A stretch of 64,000 nt of DNA from Bradyrhizobium sp. Tv2a-2 (GCF_000472425.1 NZ_AXAI01000021.1:1-64000); one strand, 5' to 3'; shown: positions 51,383 through 60,020, counted from the first letter of the stretch. Numbers and translations are program-made. The notes: generated from the letters alone by a model not told the origin.

Positions 51383-53046
51383 TCCGTCGTTGCCTGACAA
51401 CCGCGTCGATCGCGCTTTTCCCGGTGGCCGCTGCCGCACAAACGAGTGCGGCGAGCGGCTCCGATCGCAAGGACCTCGTCTCCATCGCTATGTTCCTGAG
51501 CATTGTGGCCGCGACCGTTGTCATAACTTATCGATCGGCGCGCAGCGCCAGATCGAAGGTAGGATTCTACACGGCGGGCCACGCAGTCACGCCGTTGCAG
51601 AATGGCCTTGCGCTCGCTGGCGATTTTCTCTCTGCGGCGGCGTTTCTTGGGATATCCGCACTTGTCTACACCAGCGGATTTGACGGGCTCCTGTATGCCA
51701 TCGGCTTTCTCACCGGGTGGCCGATCGTTCTCTTCCTGATGTCGGAACGCATGCGCAATCTGGGCAGCTTCACCTTCTCCGATGCAGCCGCTTTCCGCCT
51801 CGACCGGACGCCGATCCGCCTGGTTGCCGCAACCGGCAGCCTCGTCGTCGTGCTGTTCTACCTCGTCGCCCAAATGATCGGGGCAGGCAAGGTTATAGAG
51901 CTCCTGTTCGGCGTCAATTATGTCGTTGCCGTGATCGGCGTGGGCCTCTTGATGATCCTCTACGTCACCGTCGGCGGCATGCAGGCGACGACATGGGTGC
52001 AGATCACGAAGGCAGCGCTGCTGTTGTGCGGCGGAACGCTGATGGGTATCGGCGTTCTCTGGCATTTCAATTTCAGCTTTGGCGAGCTGCTTATCGCTGC
52101 AAGCAAGATCCACCCGAAGGGCCAAGCGATCCTCGCGCCCGGTGGATTGTTCGCCGAGCCGGTCTCCGCAATCTCGCTTGGTCTCGCGCTGGTATTCGGG
52201 ACCGCAGGACTGCCACATATCCTGATGCGCTTTTTCACGGTAAAGGACGCAGCGTGCGCGCGCAAATCGGTGTTTTATGCGACATCCTGCGTCGCGTATT
52301 TCTGCCTGGTCATCCCGATGCTCGGGTTTGGCGCCGTGTCGATCCTGATGTCGGATCCCAGCTACTTCCACGTCGGTGCGTCTGGACAGTTCAATAGAAT
52401 CACCGACCTGATTGGCGGTCCGAACATGGCCTCGATCCATCTCGCCCACGCCATGGGCGGCCCGATCTTGCTTGGCTTCATTTCGGCCGTTGCCTTTGCG
52501 ACAATTCTCGCTGTCGTCGCTGGCCTGACGCTCGCCGGTGCTTCGGCCGTCAGTCATGACATCTATGGCCAGGTGATCGCTAAGGGACAGGCCTCGGACG
52601 CCCGGGAGGTGCTGGTCTCGAAGATTGCGGCTGTCGCAATCGGCACGGTGGCGGTCCTGCTTGCTTACGCCTTCGAGAACCAGAATGTGGCGTTTATGGC
52701 CGGTCTTGCGCTGTCGGTTGCCGCGAGCTGCAATTTTCCTGTTCTCGCCATGGCGATCTTTTGGCGCGGGACGACAACCCGTGGCGCCGTGGCAGGTGGG
52801 CTTATCGGGCTCATCAGCGCGGTGGTTCTGGTGGTGCTCAGCAAGGTAGTCTGGGTTGCCGTCTTCAAGTTCACCGCCGCGCCGTTCCCGTACGAAAATC
52901 CGGCGCTGTTCTCGATGCCGCTCGCGTTTCTGTTCACATGGATGTTCTCGGTCACGGACAGAAGCGCGCGAGGGGTTCGCGAGCGCGCGGCTTTCGATGC
53001 GCAATTGATACAGTCCGAAATCGGACTACCTCAGGCGGCGGGTTAA
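51379..53046 (+). CDS. actP: Sodium:solute symporter, ActP (cation/acetate) type
   Basis: This encodes 555 residues with about 13 membrane helices. Family features are SKVGFYTAGHAVTPLQNGLA, LAGDFLSAAAFLGISALVYT, LYLVAQMIGAGKVIEL-like (here FYLVAQMIGAGKVIELLFGV) and GTAGLPHILMRFFTVKDA. The N terminus (RRCLTTASIALFPVAAAAQ) looks like a cleaved leader, as in ActP. The product imports acetate or another short carboxylate with a cation. No acetyl-CoA synthetase gene is near. Instead CoA-transferase and fumarylacetoacetase genes follow, so the true substrate may be a different small acid. Confidence 0.85.
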   Translation: MIRRCLTTASIALFPVAAAAQTSAASGSDRKDLVSIAMFLSIVAATVVITYRSARSARSKVGFYTAGHAVTPLQNGLALAGDFLSAAAFLGISALVYTSGFDGLLYAIGFLTGWPIVLFLMSERMRNLGSFTFSDAAAFRLDRTPIRLVAATGSLVVVLFYLVAQMIGAGKVIELLFGVNYVVAVIGVGLLMILYVTVGGMQATTWVQITKAALLLCGGTLMGIGVLWHFNFSFGELLIAASKIHPKGQAILAPGGLFAEPVSAISLGLALVFGTAGLPHILMRFFTVKDAACARKSVFYATSCVAYFCLVIPMLGFGAVSILMSDPSYFHVGASGQFNRITDLIGGPNMASIHLAHAMGGPILLGFISAVAFATILAVVAGLTLAGASAVSHDIYGQVIAKGQASDAREVLVSKIAAVAIGTVAVLLAYAFENQNVAFMAGLALSVAASCNFPVLAMAIFWRGTTTRGAVAGGLIGLISAVVLVVLSKVVWVAVFKFTAAPFPYENPALFSMPLAFLFTWMFSVTDRSARGVRERAAFDAQLIQSEIGLPQAAG

Positions 53047-53113
53047 GCTTCCGCGGCGGCATGATGTCTCACTCGGCAATCGGGCTCGCACCCATCGACA
53101 TGGAGGATGGCTT

Positions 53114-53707
53114 ATGACCGTAGTTAATCGAGGGCTTCGGCACTTAATTCTCGGAGGGTTCTTAGTGATGGCTTTCACATCGACAAGCAACTCGTTGACG
53201 GCGTCGACACAGGAGGGTGTCGAGGTGACATCTGCTCCGCTTCCCGTCGAGCATATCGTGATTAGGACGAAGAAGCCTTATCCGGAGGTCAAGGCTGGAA
53301 TCGAACGGCTTGGCCGATTCGACGACGCCATGCGCGAGATGCTCGCGAAGGACGACATCGAGGGCCTACGCGCCGCCGCCGAGCGGGCCGCTGGCGACGA
53401 CGGTTTGGCAATCCATTACGTGGCGCGCCACGGCGATCTTCTTGCCCTTCAGGGAGAACGTCGCCCACTCGTCGCCTATTATATCGGGAACATCCTATCG
53501 GCTTCGGCAATGACGAAGGTCAATCCCGCCGCCGGCCTTTATGCTCCGTTGCGGGTCGTCGTGTATGCCAATCCGGATGGCGGTACGACAATGGAATACG
53601 ATCGTCCGACCTCCATGTTCGGTCAGTTCCGAAGCGCGGAGATCGACGCTGTTGCGCAATCGCTCGACGAGCGGCTTCTGACCTTCCTCAAGAAAGTGAG
53701 TTCGTAG
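53114..53707 (+). CDS. Exported DUF302-domain protein
   Basis: This encodes 197 residues. The N terminus has a signal-like hydrophobic stretch (LRHLILGGFLVMAFTSTSNS). The DUF302 features are HIVIRTKKPYPEVKAGIERL, then late YAPLRVVVYANPDGGTTMEY and DRPTSMFGQF. DUF302 proteins are small ligand-binding or heme-related domains of uncertain role, often periplasmic. A ggagga box lies 6 bases before the ATG. It stands between the symporter and fumarylacetoacetase genes with 67- and 58-base spacers, so it may belong to the same transcript. Confidence 0.75.
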   Translation: MTVVNRGLRHLILGGFLVMAFTSTSNSLTASTQEGVEVTSAPLPVEHIVIRTKKPYPEVKAGIERLGRFDDAMREMLAKDDIEGLRAAAERAAGDDGLAIHYVARHGDLLALQGERRPLVAYYIGNILSASAMTKVNPAAGLYAPLRVVVYANPDGGTTMEYDRPTSMFGQFRSAEIDAVAQSLDERLLTFLKKVSS

Positions 53708-53765
53708 GAGTCCGCAGAGCACGCGCGGCTAAGCCGCGGTGACGCGCAACAATCGGAGCGGCGCG

Positions 53766-55109
53766 ATGACGGTTGAGATCGATGAGACGCATGATCCGAA
53801 GCGGCGCAGCATTGTCGATGCGGCGAACCGCCCGGATGCGGAGTTTCCCATTCAAAATCTGCCGCTTGGTGTGTTCAGTACGGCGGACGATCCAGCGCCG
53901 CGAATTGGGATCGCGATCGGCGATCAAGTCTTCGATCTGGGGAAGGCAAGCGCGGGCAGCGACCGGTTTGGCGAAGCAACGCGGGCGGCTTTGCAGGCCC
54001 CCGTGCTCAATCCGCTGTTTTCGCTCGGCCGGAAGGCGCTGCGCGAGCTGCGCCATATCGCGACCGAGATGCTGGACGAGCGGACCAGCGGCAGCCTAGT
54101 GCAGCAGCACGCATCGGAGCTGCTTGTTCCGCTAGAGCATTGTGCACTCCATCTTCCGACGAAAGTAAGCAACTACACGGACTTTTATGCCGGCATCTAT
54201 CACGCGCGGGCGGCTGGCGCGCTGCTGACCCCCGAAAATCCGCTTCCCGCGAACTACAAATGGGTGCCGATCGCGTATCACGGCCGGGCCTCGTCGGTGC
54301 AGGTCGGACAAGGCATGGTCCGGCGTCCACTCGGACAGCGGCCACCCGCGGCGGCCGGCGAGCCGCCCGGTTTCGGTCCGTGCGAACGATTGGATTTCGA
54401 GCTCGAGATGGGCTTCTATCTCGCGCGTGGCAATCGGCTCGGCAGCCCGATCCGAATCGGCGAGGCGGCGGAACAGATCGCTGGCTTCTCACTGTTGAAC
54501 GACTGGTCGGCGCGAGACATCCAGCGCTGGGAGATGTATCCGCTCGGTCCGTTCCTGAGCAAAAGCTTTGCGACCTCGGTCGCGCCATGGATCGTCACGA
54601 CAGACGCGCTCGCGCCATTCCGCGTTCCCGCGCTCCCTCGTCCGGAAGGCGATCCGCGCCCGCTGGATTACCTGTCGGATGAGATGGACCAGACCTGCGG
54701 AGGCCTCGACGTCCATCTTCAGGTGCTGCTGTCCACCGAGACGATGCGCCGTTCGAACGAGCCGGCTGTCGAGATACTGACCTCGAACGCCAGATATCTG
54801 TACTGGACGCCGGCGCAGATGATCGCTCATCACACGATCAACGGCTGCAACTTACAATCGGGCGACCTGATTGGTACGGGAACCATTTCTGGGCCCAGCC
54901 CGGCCGAGCTCAGCAGCATGCTCGAGTTCACGAACGGCGGATCGAAGCCAGTTGTGCTACCGAACGGCGAGCAAAGGGGATTCCTGCAGGACGGCGACGA
55001 GATTACGTTCCGCGGCCGGTGTCACCGCTCGGGGTTCGTGTCGATTGGTTTCGGGTCATGCGTCGGCAGGATCCTGCCTTCGAATTCCTCGTCGGCGGCG
55101 GAACGCTGA
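53766..55109 (+). CDS. fahA: Fumarylacetoacetase
   Basis: This encodes 447 residues. It cleaves fumarylacetoacetate to fumarate and acetoacetate, the last step of tyrosine/homogentisate breakdown. Active-site regions are intact: KVSNYTDFYAGIYHA (about 133-147, metal Asp), LDFELEMGFYLARGN (two metal Glu), SLLNDWSARDIQRWEM (metal Asp and catalytic network) and LSKSFATSVAPWIV. The N-terminal SH3-like domain is present (LGVFSTADDPAPRIGIAIGD). The ATG at 53766 has cggagcgg upstream. Homogentisate dioxygenase and maleylacetoacetate isomerase genes, the usual partners, are not in the window. Confidence 0.9.
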   Translation: MTVEIDETHDPKRRSIVDAANRPDAEFPIQNLPLGVFSTADDPAPRIGIAIGDQVFDLGKASAGSDRFGEATRAALQAPVLNPLFSLGRKALRELRHIATEMLDERTSGSLVQQHASELLVPLEHCALHLPTKVSNYTDFYAGIYHARAAGALLTPENPLPANYKWVPIAYHGRASSVQVGQGMVRRPLGQRPPAAAGEPPGFGPCERLDFELEMGFYLARGNRLGSPIRIGEAAEQIAGFSLLNDWSARDIQRWEMYPLGPFLSKSFATSVAPWIVTTDALAPFRVPALPRPEGDPRPLDYLSDEMDQTCGGLDVHLQVLLSTETMRRSNEPAVEILTSNARYLYWTPAQMIAHHTINGCNLQSGDLIGTGTISGPSPAELSSMLEFTNGGSKPVVLPNGEQRGFLQDGDEITFRGRCHRSGFVSIGFGSCVGRILPSNSSSAAER

Positions 55110-55133
55110 CCGAAGCGTGAAAAGAGGCGTGAG

Positions 55134-55280
55134 ATGGAGTGCCGAGCTGCTCTCGTGTATGCGGAGCTTACCTCTCCGGGCCTCGACTTGGACGAGGTGC
55201 GCCTTGGACAGTTGTTGGCGACTCTCTCGGCTCTGACCTTGTTGCTGATGATTTACGCCTTGTTGGGCATTGGCACCTAG
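55134..55280 (+). CDS. Possible 48-residue single-span membrane peptide
   Basis: An ATG with aagagg 6 bases upstream opens a 48-codon frame. It reads MECRAALVYAELTSPGLDLD, then EVRLGQLLATLSALTLLLMI, then YALLGIGT. The last 24 residues are a good membrane helix. It follows fahA by 24 bases and overlaps the stop of the convergent AraC gene by four bases. No family is recognised, and its size makes chance possible. Confidence 0.35.
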   Translation: MECRAALVYAELTSPGLDLDEVRLGQLLATLSALTLLLMIYALLGIGT

Positions 55281-56338
55281 TTCTGTCGGCTCCGCTCGGG
55301 GCTACGGAAATCTGTCGGCGAGCGGTTCGTCCATTTCTTGAACGCTTTGCGAAAGCTGGTCGCGTCGGCAAAGCCGATGCGCTCGGCGACCTGGTCGATG
55401 CTCATATGCGTATTCTCCAGCAGCTCGGTCGCAAGCGATCGGCGTATCTCGTCGACAATGGACTGGTAGGACAATCCGCCGTCCGCCAACCTGCGGTGGA
55501 AGGTACGCAAGGAAACGCCGAGCTGGGACGCGATATCTGAGGCCGGCGGGAAACGGTTCGGGCTATTCAGGCAGGCCGCGCGAATGCGGCGTACGAGGTC
55601 GGATTCACCGGGATGTTTGGTCAGTACCGTATCGCAGACCTGCTGGCATATCTCGGCCGTGATCGGGTTGGCGTTCGGACAGGGCAGATCCAGAACCTTG
55701 GCGTCGAAGTGCCACTCCATCCGGTCAGCGTTGAAGTCGATCGGGCAGTTGAAAAGGCGTTCGTAGTTGCGCCAGTGGATCGGCGGCGGATAGGGAAAGA
55801 TCATGCACTTGCTCGGGAACGGCAGTTCGAGGACGCGGCTGAACAGGACGATCATCGAGCTTCGCCAGAACTCCGCGGCGAATGGCAATAGCTCGCCAAG
55901 TGTGTCGAGGCCGTGGCTCCTGAGGATCGCGGTTGTTCCGCTCTCGATACGGAAGCTAATCTGCCGAACCGCCGGGCCCGCCATCGTCACGTGATCAAGC
56001 GAGAAGTTCAGCGCATCTCCGAACGTGGGGCTCGAGACCATCGCGTATCCGTAGATGCCGTAGTCGCTGATTCTCTGTCTGGCGCCGGCCAAAAGTCCCA
56101 CGTCGGATCGCTTTGCGAGCCTCATGGCGTTGCGGTAAATCGCGAGCCGCTGGCGGTGCGAGATGCGGGCGTGGGCATCCTCAAGCTGCGCCGCATCCAC
56201 GCCTGTCCTCGCGAAGAGATCGCGAACCGAGATGCCTTCCGCCCCGAGCTCCGCGGCTAACGCTGCCAGGCCCAGCAGGTTCTGGGTCGGGGCGTCGAGG
56301 TCGCCCGAGATCGGCGTCACGAGTTTGATCGGCTTCAT
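55277..56338 (-). CDS. AraC-family transcriptional regulator
   Basis: This encodes 353 residues. The N-terminal 250 residues form the Arabinose_bd-type sensor seen in OruR/ArgR-like regulators (LLGLAALAAELGAEGISVRD, YGIYGYAMVSSPTFGDALNF). The C-terminal AraC DNA-binding domain has two helix-turn-helix units (ASDIASQLGVSLRTFHRRLA and DQVAERIGFADATSFRKAFK), followed by the canonical WTNRSPTDFR. It is divergent from the hydratase operon at 56561, with a 222-base shared promoter region holding two direct repeats. The regulator most likely activates that operon when its ligand is bound. Confidence 0.9.
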   Translation of the reverse strand: MKPIKLVTPISGDLDAPTQNLLGLAALAAELGAEGISVRDLFARTGVDAAQLEDAHARISHRQRLAIYRNAMRLAKRSDVGLLAGARQRISDYGIYGYAMVSSPTFGDALNFSLDHVTMAGPAVRQISFRIESGTTAILRSHGLDTLGELLPFAAEFWRSSMIVLFSRVLELPFPSKCMIFPYPPPIHWRNYERLFNCPIDFNADRMEWHFDAKVLDLPCPNANPITAEICQQVCDTVLTKHPGESDLVRRIRAACLNSPNRFPPASDIASQLGVSLRTFHRRLADGGLSYQSIVDEIRRSLATELLENTHMSIDQVAERIGFADATSFRKAFKKWTNRSPTDFRSPERSRQN

Positions 56339-56392
56339 AGCTCGGCTCGTCTGGCACGGATTGACCTGCCGGAAATATCAATCCATCAGCGT

Positions 56393-56422
56393 ATTGGCAG
56401 TGTTTGACATCATAATTGGCAG
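56393..56422. promoter_or_regulatory. Paired direct repeats, candidate AraC-type operator
   Basis: ATTGGCAG occurs at 56393-56400 and again at 56415-56422, 22 bases apart, which puts both on one face of the helix, as in known AraC-family operators. A TTGACA hexamer lies between them at 56404-56409 and could be a -35 box for the hydratase operon. Confidence 0.5.
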
Positions 56423-56560
56423 ACCCTGACGTTGTCACCTCCCTCGTGTGCGGCCAGATTTTAGGGACCACAAACGGCCGAAGGCTGCCGTGAAACGAGG
56501 AAGCGTTCATCGGTCGGGCCCAGTCCGGGTCTCGACCGCTCGACGAAGCGAGGGAGACAG

Positions 56561-57328
56561 ATGACCACAGTTGCTCACGAAATCGACGGCAAGGTCGGCG
56601 TGGTGGCGCTCGCGAAGCCGCCGCACAATTTGATCGACGATAGACTGATCGAAGATCTCATGGCCGCTTACCGTGCGGTCGTCGAACGCGGTTGTCGAGC
56701 GATCCTGTTGCGGAGTTCGATGCGGCATTTCTGCGCCGGTGCCGAGATGGGCTCCTGGGGCACTGGAACGACCCTCCATGCCGACAAGCCCCGGTTCGAA
56801 GCCATGCTTGAGGCCCTCGAAGACGTTCCGGTGCCCACGGTCGCGGCCGTGAACGGAGGGGCCCTTGGTGGTGGCCTCGAGATCGCTCTGACGTGCGACA
56901 TGATCATCGCGGCTGGCACCGCGTTCTTCGGTCAGGTCGAGGTCGCGGTTGGCCTTTTGCCCTTGCTCGGCGGCACGCAGCGGCTTGCGCAACGGGCCGG
57001 TGTCGCGCGCGCAAAGGAGATCGCAATGCTCGGCCGCCGCCACACGCCGGAGGCGTTCGAGCGCTGGGGCATCATCAATCTCGTCGTGCCGGAATCCGAA
57101 TTGGGATCGGCATCGCTGACCTGGGCACGGCAGCTTGCTGCTGGCCCCACGCAAGTCATCAAGGGCATCAAGATGCAGGCGAATCTTGAGGCGCGCGGTG
57201 GAATCGGGGCGGCGGACTCGCGGCAGATCGAGATCAACGAGATGATCTGGAAGGCCAAGGATCGCGAGCGCGGCGCAAACGCGTTTTTCGCCACCGGCCC
57301 GGCAACCGCCGTATTCGAGGGAGACTGA
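56561..57328 (+). CDS. Enoyl-CoA hydratase/isomerase (crotonase) family protein
   Basis: This encodes 255 residues. Both hydratase glutamates are present, E107 in LGGGLEIALT and E127 in GQVEVAVGL, 20 residues apart. The oxyanion-hole residues lie in HFCAGAEM and LGGGLE, and the later GGTQRLAQRAGVARAKEI is typical of the family. A gagggaga box precedes the ATG. It is the first gene of an operon with the CoA-transferase (2-base gap) and the short-chain dehydrogenase, controlled by the divergent AraC gene. Its paralogue at 43339 has the same partner. Confidence 0.9.
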   Translation: MTTVAHEIDGKVGVVALAKPPHNLIDDRLIEDLMAAYRAVVERGCRAILLRSSMRHFCAGAEMGSWGTGTTLHADKPRFEAMLEALEDVPVPTVAAVNGGALGGGLEIALTCDMIIAAGTAFFGQVEVAVGLLPLLGGTQRLAQRAGVARAKEIAMLGRRHTPEAFERWGIINLVVPESELGSASLTWARQLAAGPTQVIKGIKMQANLEARGGIGAADSRQIEINEMIWKAKDRERGANAFFATGPATAVFEGD

Positions 57329-57330
57329 CC

Positions 57331-58542
57331 ATGTCTGCTGCTCCTTTGGAAGGCGTGCGGGTGGTCGACTTCACGCGGGTCCTGGCAGGACCGCATTGCA
57401 CCAAGGCGCTTCGTGATCTCGGCGCCGACGTCACCAAGATCGAACCTCCGGCCGGCGACCTCGGACGCGTCGGTCTGCCCTATGTCAGCGGCATCGGTCT
57501 CTACTATGTCCAGCAGAATGCAGGAAAGCGAAATCTGAGCCTCGATCTGAACTATCCAGAGGCGCGGGAAATTATCGCGCGGCTTTGCAGAGAGGCCGAC
57601 GTTATCGTTGAGAATTTCCGGCCCGGCACCCTTGCTCGCTTTGGCTTCGGCTACGAGGAAGTCCGAGCGCTCAACCCGGGCGTAATTTACGTTTCGTTGA
57701 GCGGATATGGACAATCTACGTCGTGGAAAAATCGTCCGGCCTTTGCGCCTACCGTGCAGGCCGAGACCGGTCTGACCGCGATCGTCCAGGAGCATTTCGG
57801 CGAGGCCTTGTCCGAGCCGCGGGGCGATTCCTGTAGCCATGCGGATGTCTACACCGGCTTGCAGGGAGTGATTGCGGTGCTCGCTGCCTTGCAGCACCGC
57901 AACCGGACGGGTGAAGGCCAGTACGTCGACGTTTCCATGGCTGCGACTATGCTATCAGTCAACGAACGTGCAGGGGCGCTGCTGTCAGACATCGACACCG
58001 ACGGAGAACCCATCGCGTTGTCGGCCAACGAATCCCACATTTACGAGATGGCCGACGGCAGTCAGTTGACGATCGCTGCGAGCCCGATCTACTCGCCGAT
58101 GTTCACGCGCTTCTGCGCGATGATGAGGCGAAGCGACCTCCTGAGCGATCCACGCTATGCTACTGCCAGGCTGCGCCGCGAAAACCTCCCGTCACTGCTT
58201 GCCGAAGTGCGGGCGTGGCTGGTGACGTTTGACAATCTCGAGCAGTTGCAGGCGCAAGTCAGCGAAGCCGGCCTCGCCGTTGGCCGAGTGAGGACTGTCA
58301 GTGAGTTTGCGAAATCGGATTGGGTAAGAGAGTGGAATGCGGTGGTGGACGTCGACGATCGTGCCGGTGGCACATTGCGCATGCCGGGAAACCCCTGGAT
58401 ATTTAGTCACTCCGAATTGCCGCCGCCTGGCGTGCCGGCATATCAAGGCGAGCACAACGAGGAGATCTTGAAGGAATTGCAGATTTCGGATGAAACAATT
58501 CGCGACCTTCAGCAGAAAAATATCATTCTGGCTCGGCGATGA
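57331..58542 (+). CDS. CaiB/BaiF-type (class III) CoA-transferase
   Basis: This encodes 403 residues. The sequence VRVVDFTRVLAGPHCTKALR, LGADVTKIEPPAGD, ADVIVENFRPGTLARFGFGY is the standard N-terminal half. The catalytic Asp is D172 in HADVYTGLQG, and GEGQYVDVSMAATMLSVNE follows, almost identical to the paralogue at 42073. It starts two bases after the hydratase stop, so the two are translationally linked. Together they would load CoA onto an acid and hydrate a double bond. Donor and acceptor acids are unknown. Confidence 0.9.
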   Translation: MSAAPLEGVRVVDFTRVLAGPHCTKALRDLGADVTKIEPPAGDLGRVGLPYVSGIGLYYVQQNAGKRNLSLDLNYPEAREIIARLCREADVIVENFRPGTLARFGFGYEEVRALNPGVIYVSLSGYGQSTSWKNRPAFAPTVQAETGLTAIVQEHFGEALSEPRGDSCSHADVYTGLQGVIAVLAALQHRNRTGEGQYVDVSMAATMLSVNERAGALLSDIDTDGEPIALSANESHIYEMADGSQLTIAASPIYSPMFTRFCAMMRRSDLLSDPRYATARLRRENLPSLLAEVRAWLVTFDNLEQLQAQVSEAGLAVGRVRTVSEFAKSDWVREWNAVVDVDDRAGGTLRMPGNPWIFSHSELPPPGVPAYQGEHNEEILKELQISDETIRDLQQKNIILARR

Positions 58543-58591
58543 CCTTGTTCAATACGAAGCCGTTTCCCGAATCTTCAAGGCGAGGCGCTAC

Positions 58592-59338
58592 ATGATTCGG
58601 TTGGATGGCAAGGTGGCCGTGGTGACGGGAGCATCGAAAGGGATTGGCGCAGCGCTCGCCAAAGGACTTGCGCAGGCTGGTGCCCGGATCATCGTAAATT
58701 ACGCCTCAGACAAAGCGGGCGCGGCACGGGTGGTTTCGGAAATCGTGGCGCTAGGGCGAGAGGCTTTGCTCTTCGGCGCCGACGTCTCGCAGGCTGAGCA
58801 GGCCAGGGCGTTGGTTGCAGCCGCCGTCGAGCGCTATGGCCAGCTCGACATCCTCGTCAACAACGCCGGAGTCTTCCGCTTCGAGCCCTTCGAGGACGCG
58901 ACGGAATCGGAGTTTCATCGTATCTACAACACCAACGTCCTGGGCGCGCTCCTGACAATGCAGGAGGCTTCAAGGCATATGCACCGCGGCGGCACCATCA
59001 TCAACATCGCCACCGGCGGCATTTCGACGCTTTCGCCGGGCAGCGCCATCTACACGTCTTCAAAGGCTGCACTTGTCACCATGTCGCGGGTGATCGCCAA
59101 GGAACTGGGCACGCGTGGCATACGCGTGAACGTAGTCTGTCCTGGAGCCACCGAAACGGAAGGGGCGCATGCCTTGGGCGTGATCGACGGACCGATGGTA
59201 AAGAAGCTGGTCGACAACACGCCACTCGGTCGTCTGGGCCAACCCGAGGACATGGTCGGGCCAGTCCTGTTCTTGGCTTCCAAGGACGCGCACTGGGTCA
59301 CAGGCGAGGTCCTTTTCGCCAGCGGTGGCTCACGCTGA
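58592..59338 (+). CDS. Short-chain dehydrogenase/reductase (classical SDR)
   Basis: This encodes 248 residues, the normal length for a FabG-type enzyme. The cofactor motif TGASKGIG (12-19) and NNAG (90-93) are intact, and the active site has Tyr154 and Lys158 in YTSSK. The residue 13 before the Tyr, normally the catalytic Ser, is Thr141 (NIATGGIS). It probably oxidises the hydroxyacyl-CoA made by the hydratase. The start at 58592 has gaggcg upstream and lies 49 bases after the CoA-transferase stop; a longer frame overlapping that gene is rejected. Confidence 0.85.
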   Translation: MIRLDGKVAVVTGASKGIGAALAKGLAQAGARIIVNYASDKAGAARVVSEIVALGREALLFGADVSQAEQARALVAAAVERYGQLDILVNNAGVFRFEPFEDATESEFHRIYNTNVLGALLTMQEASRHMHRGGTIINIATGGISTLSPGSAIYTSSKAALVTMSRVIAKELGTRGIRVNVVCPGATETEGAHALGVIDGPMVKKLVDNTPLGRLGQPEDMVGPVLFLASKDAHWVTGEVLFASGGSR

Positions 59339-59418
59339 CCGCGACCGTTGCCGCTCCGCCCTCGATCCCTACAGGGGCGCTGTCGAATAGACGTCTGCTC
59401 CGGGCGGATGCCGCTACA

Positions 59419-59655
59419 TCAGTGGCGTTCGCCACACCGGATCTTGAGCACGAGAGGTAGCAGAGCGCCGCCGATCTCGTTCTTGAGAAATGCGATTTCA
59501 GCCTCCAGCTTGCTTTCATCGAGGCCGATGTACCACGACCTCGGTCTGCCGTCGCTCCCGTCGCTCCAGCGGTAGCCGCGCCGCTTGAGCGCGTCCTTGA
59601 GGTCGAAGGGGAGCGGGCAGCGGCGCCTCGTCGCGTGATCGCGGTCACGGTTCAT
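59419..59655 (-). pseudogene. DnaQ-type exonuclease, C-terminal fragment
   Basis: This frame of 78 codons contains FDLKDALKRRGYRWSDGSDG, then RPRSWYIGLDESKLEAEIAF and LKNEIGG. This pattern (short C-terminal module after the exonuclease fold, with LKxRGYRWxDGxxGRPxxWY) occurs at the end of 3'-5' exonuclease (DnaQ-like) proteins of Rhizobiales. The exonuclease domain itself is missing, and no good ribosome binding site precedes the ATG at 59655. I read it as a remnant; it might also be translated as a small protein. Confidence 0.45.
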
Positions 59656-59712
59656 CCAGGCGTTTCATACGATTATGAGGTACGGCGGCAACGTCCGAGA
59701 CGAGAGAAACTT

Positions 59713-60009
59713 ATGAGAGCGGTCGGCAACTTGTTGTACGGATTTGGTGGGCTATGCGGCCTTGCCGCGCTCATCGTATTCACCAGCCCATGGTTGGAAA
59801 ATAGAGATTTGGGCAACTCGTTCAACTCGGCCATGTCACCCCTTGCGTTCGGTATTGCATGCCTCCTAGCGGCCGACCGTCTGAGATTCTGGCGTAAGAT
59901 CCTTGCGCGCGCGCCGGTGCGGCGAGGTCCCCTAGCGAAAATTCCGGCGCAGCGCTGGTCTCAAGCGAGGGTGGCAGCCCATTCTAAGGCGTGTTTCCAA
60001 CTATCTTGA
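59713..60009 (+). CDS. Small membrane protein of unknown function
   Basis: This encodes 98 residues. Two membrane helices are likely: VGNLLYGFGGLCGLAALIVF and, after a short loop (SPWLENRDLGNSFNS), AMSPLAFGIACLLAADRLRF. A basic tail follows (WRKILARAPVRRG). The far C-terminal part (SQARVAAHSKACFQLS) has a different character and may be a frameshifted extension. A gagagaaac stretch precedes the ATG at 59713. It is convergent with the peptidoglycan-binding-domain gene. Confidence 0.5.
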   Translation: MRAVGNLLYGFGGLCGLAALIVFTSPWLENRDLGNSFNSAMSPLAFGIACLLAADRLRFWRKILARAPVRRGPLAKIPAQRWSQARVAAHSKACFQLS

Positions 60010-60020
60010 GGCTGGACGAG

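Noticed and set aside
51313..53004. 563-codon minus-strand open frame
   Set aside because: Antisense to the ActP-like symporter. Its composition (Arg/His/Asp-rich) is typical of the antisense of a membrane protein gene.
53766..55109. Possibility that the fumarylacetoacetase is a generic FAH-fold hydrolase
   Set aside because: The SH3-like N-terminal domain, the length and the YTDFYAGIYHA, NDWSARDIQRWE and LSKSF motifs are specific for true fumarylacetoacetase rather than the shorter FAH-fold family.
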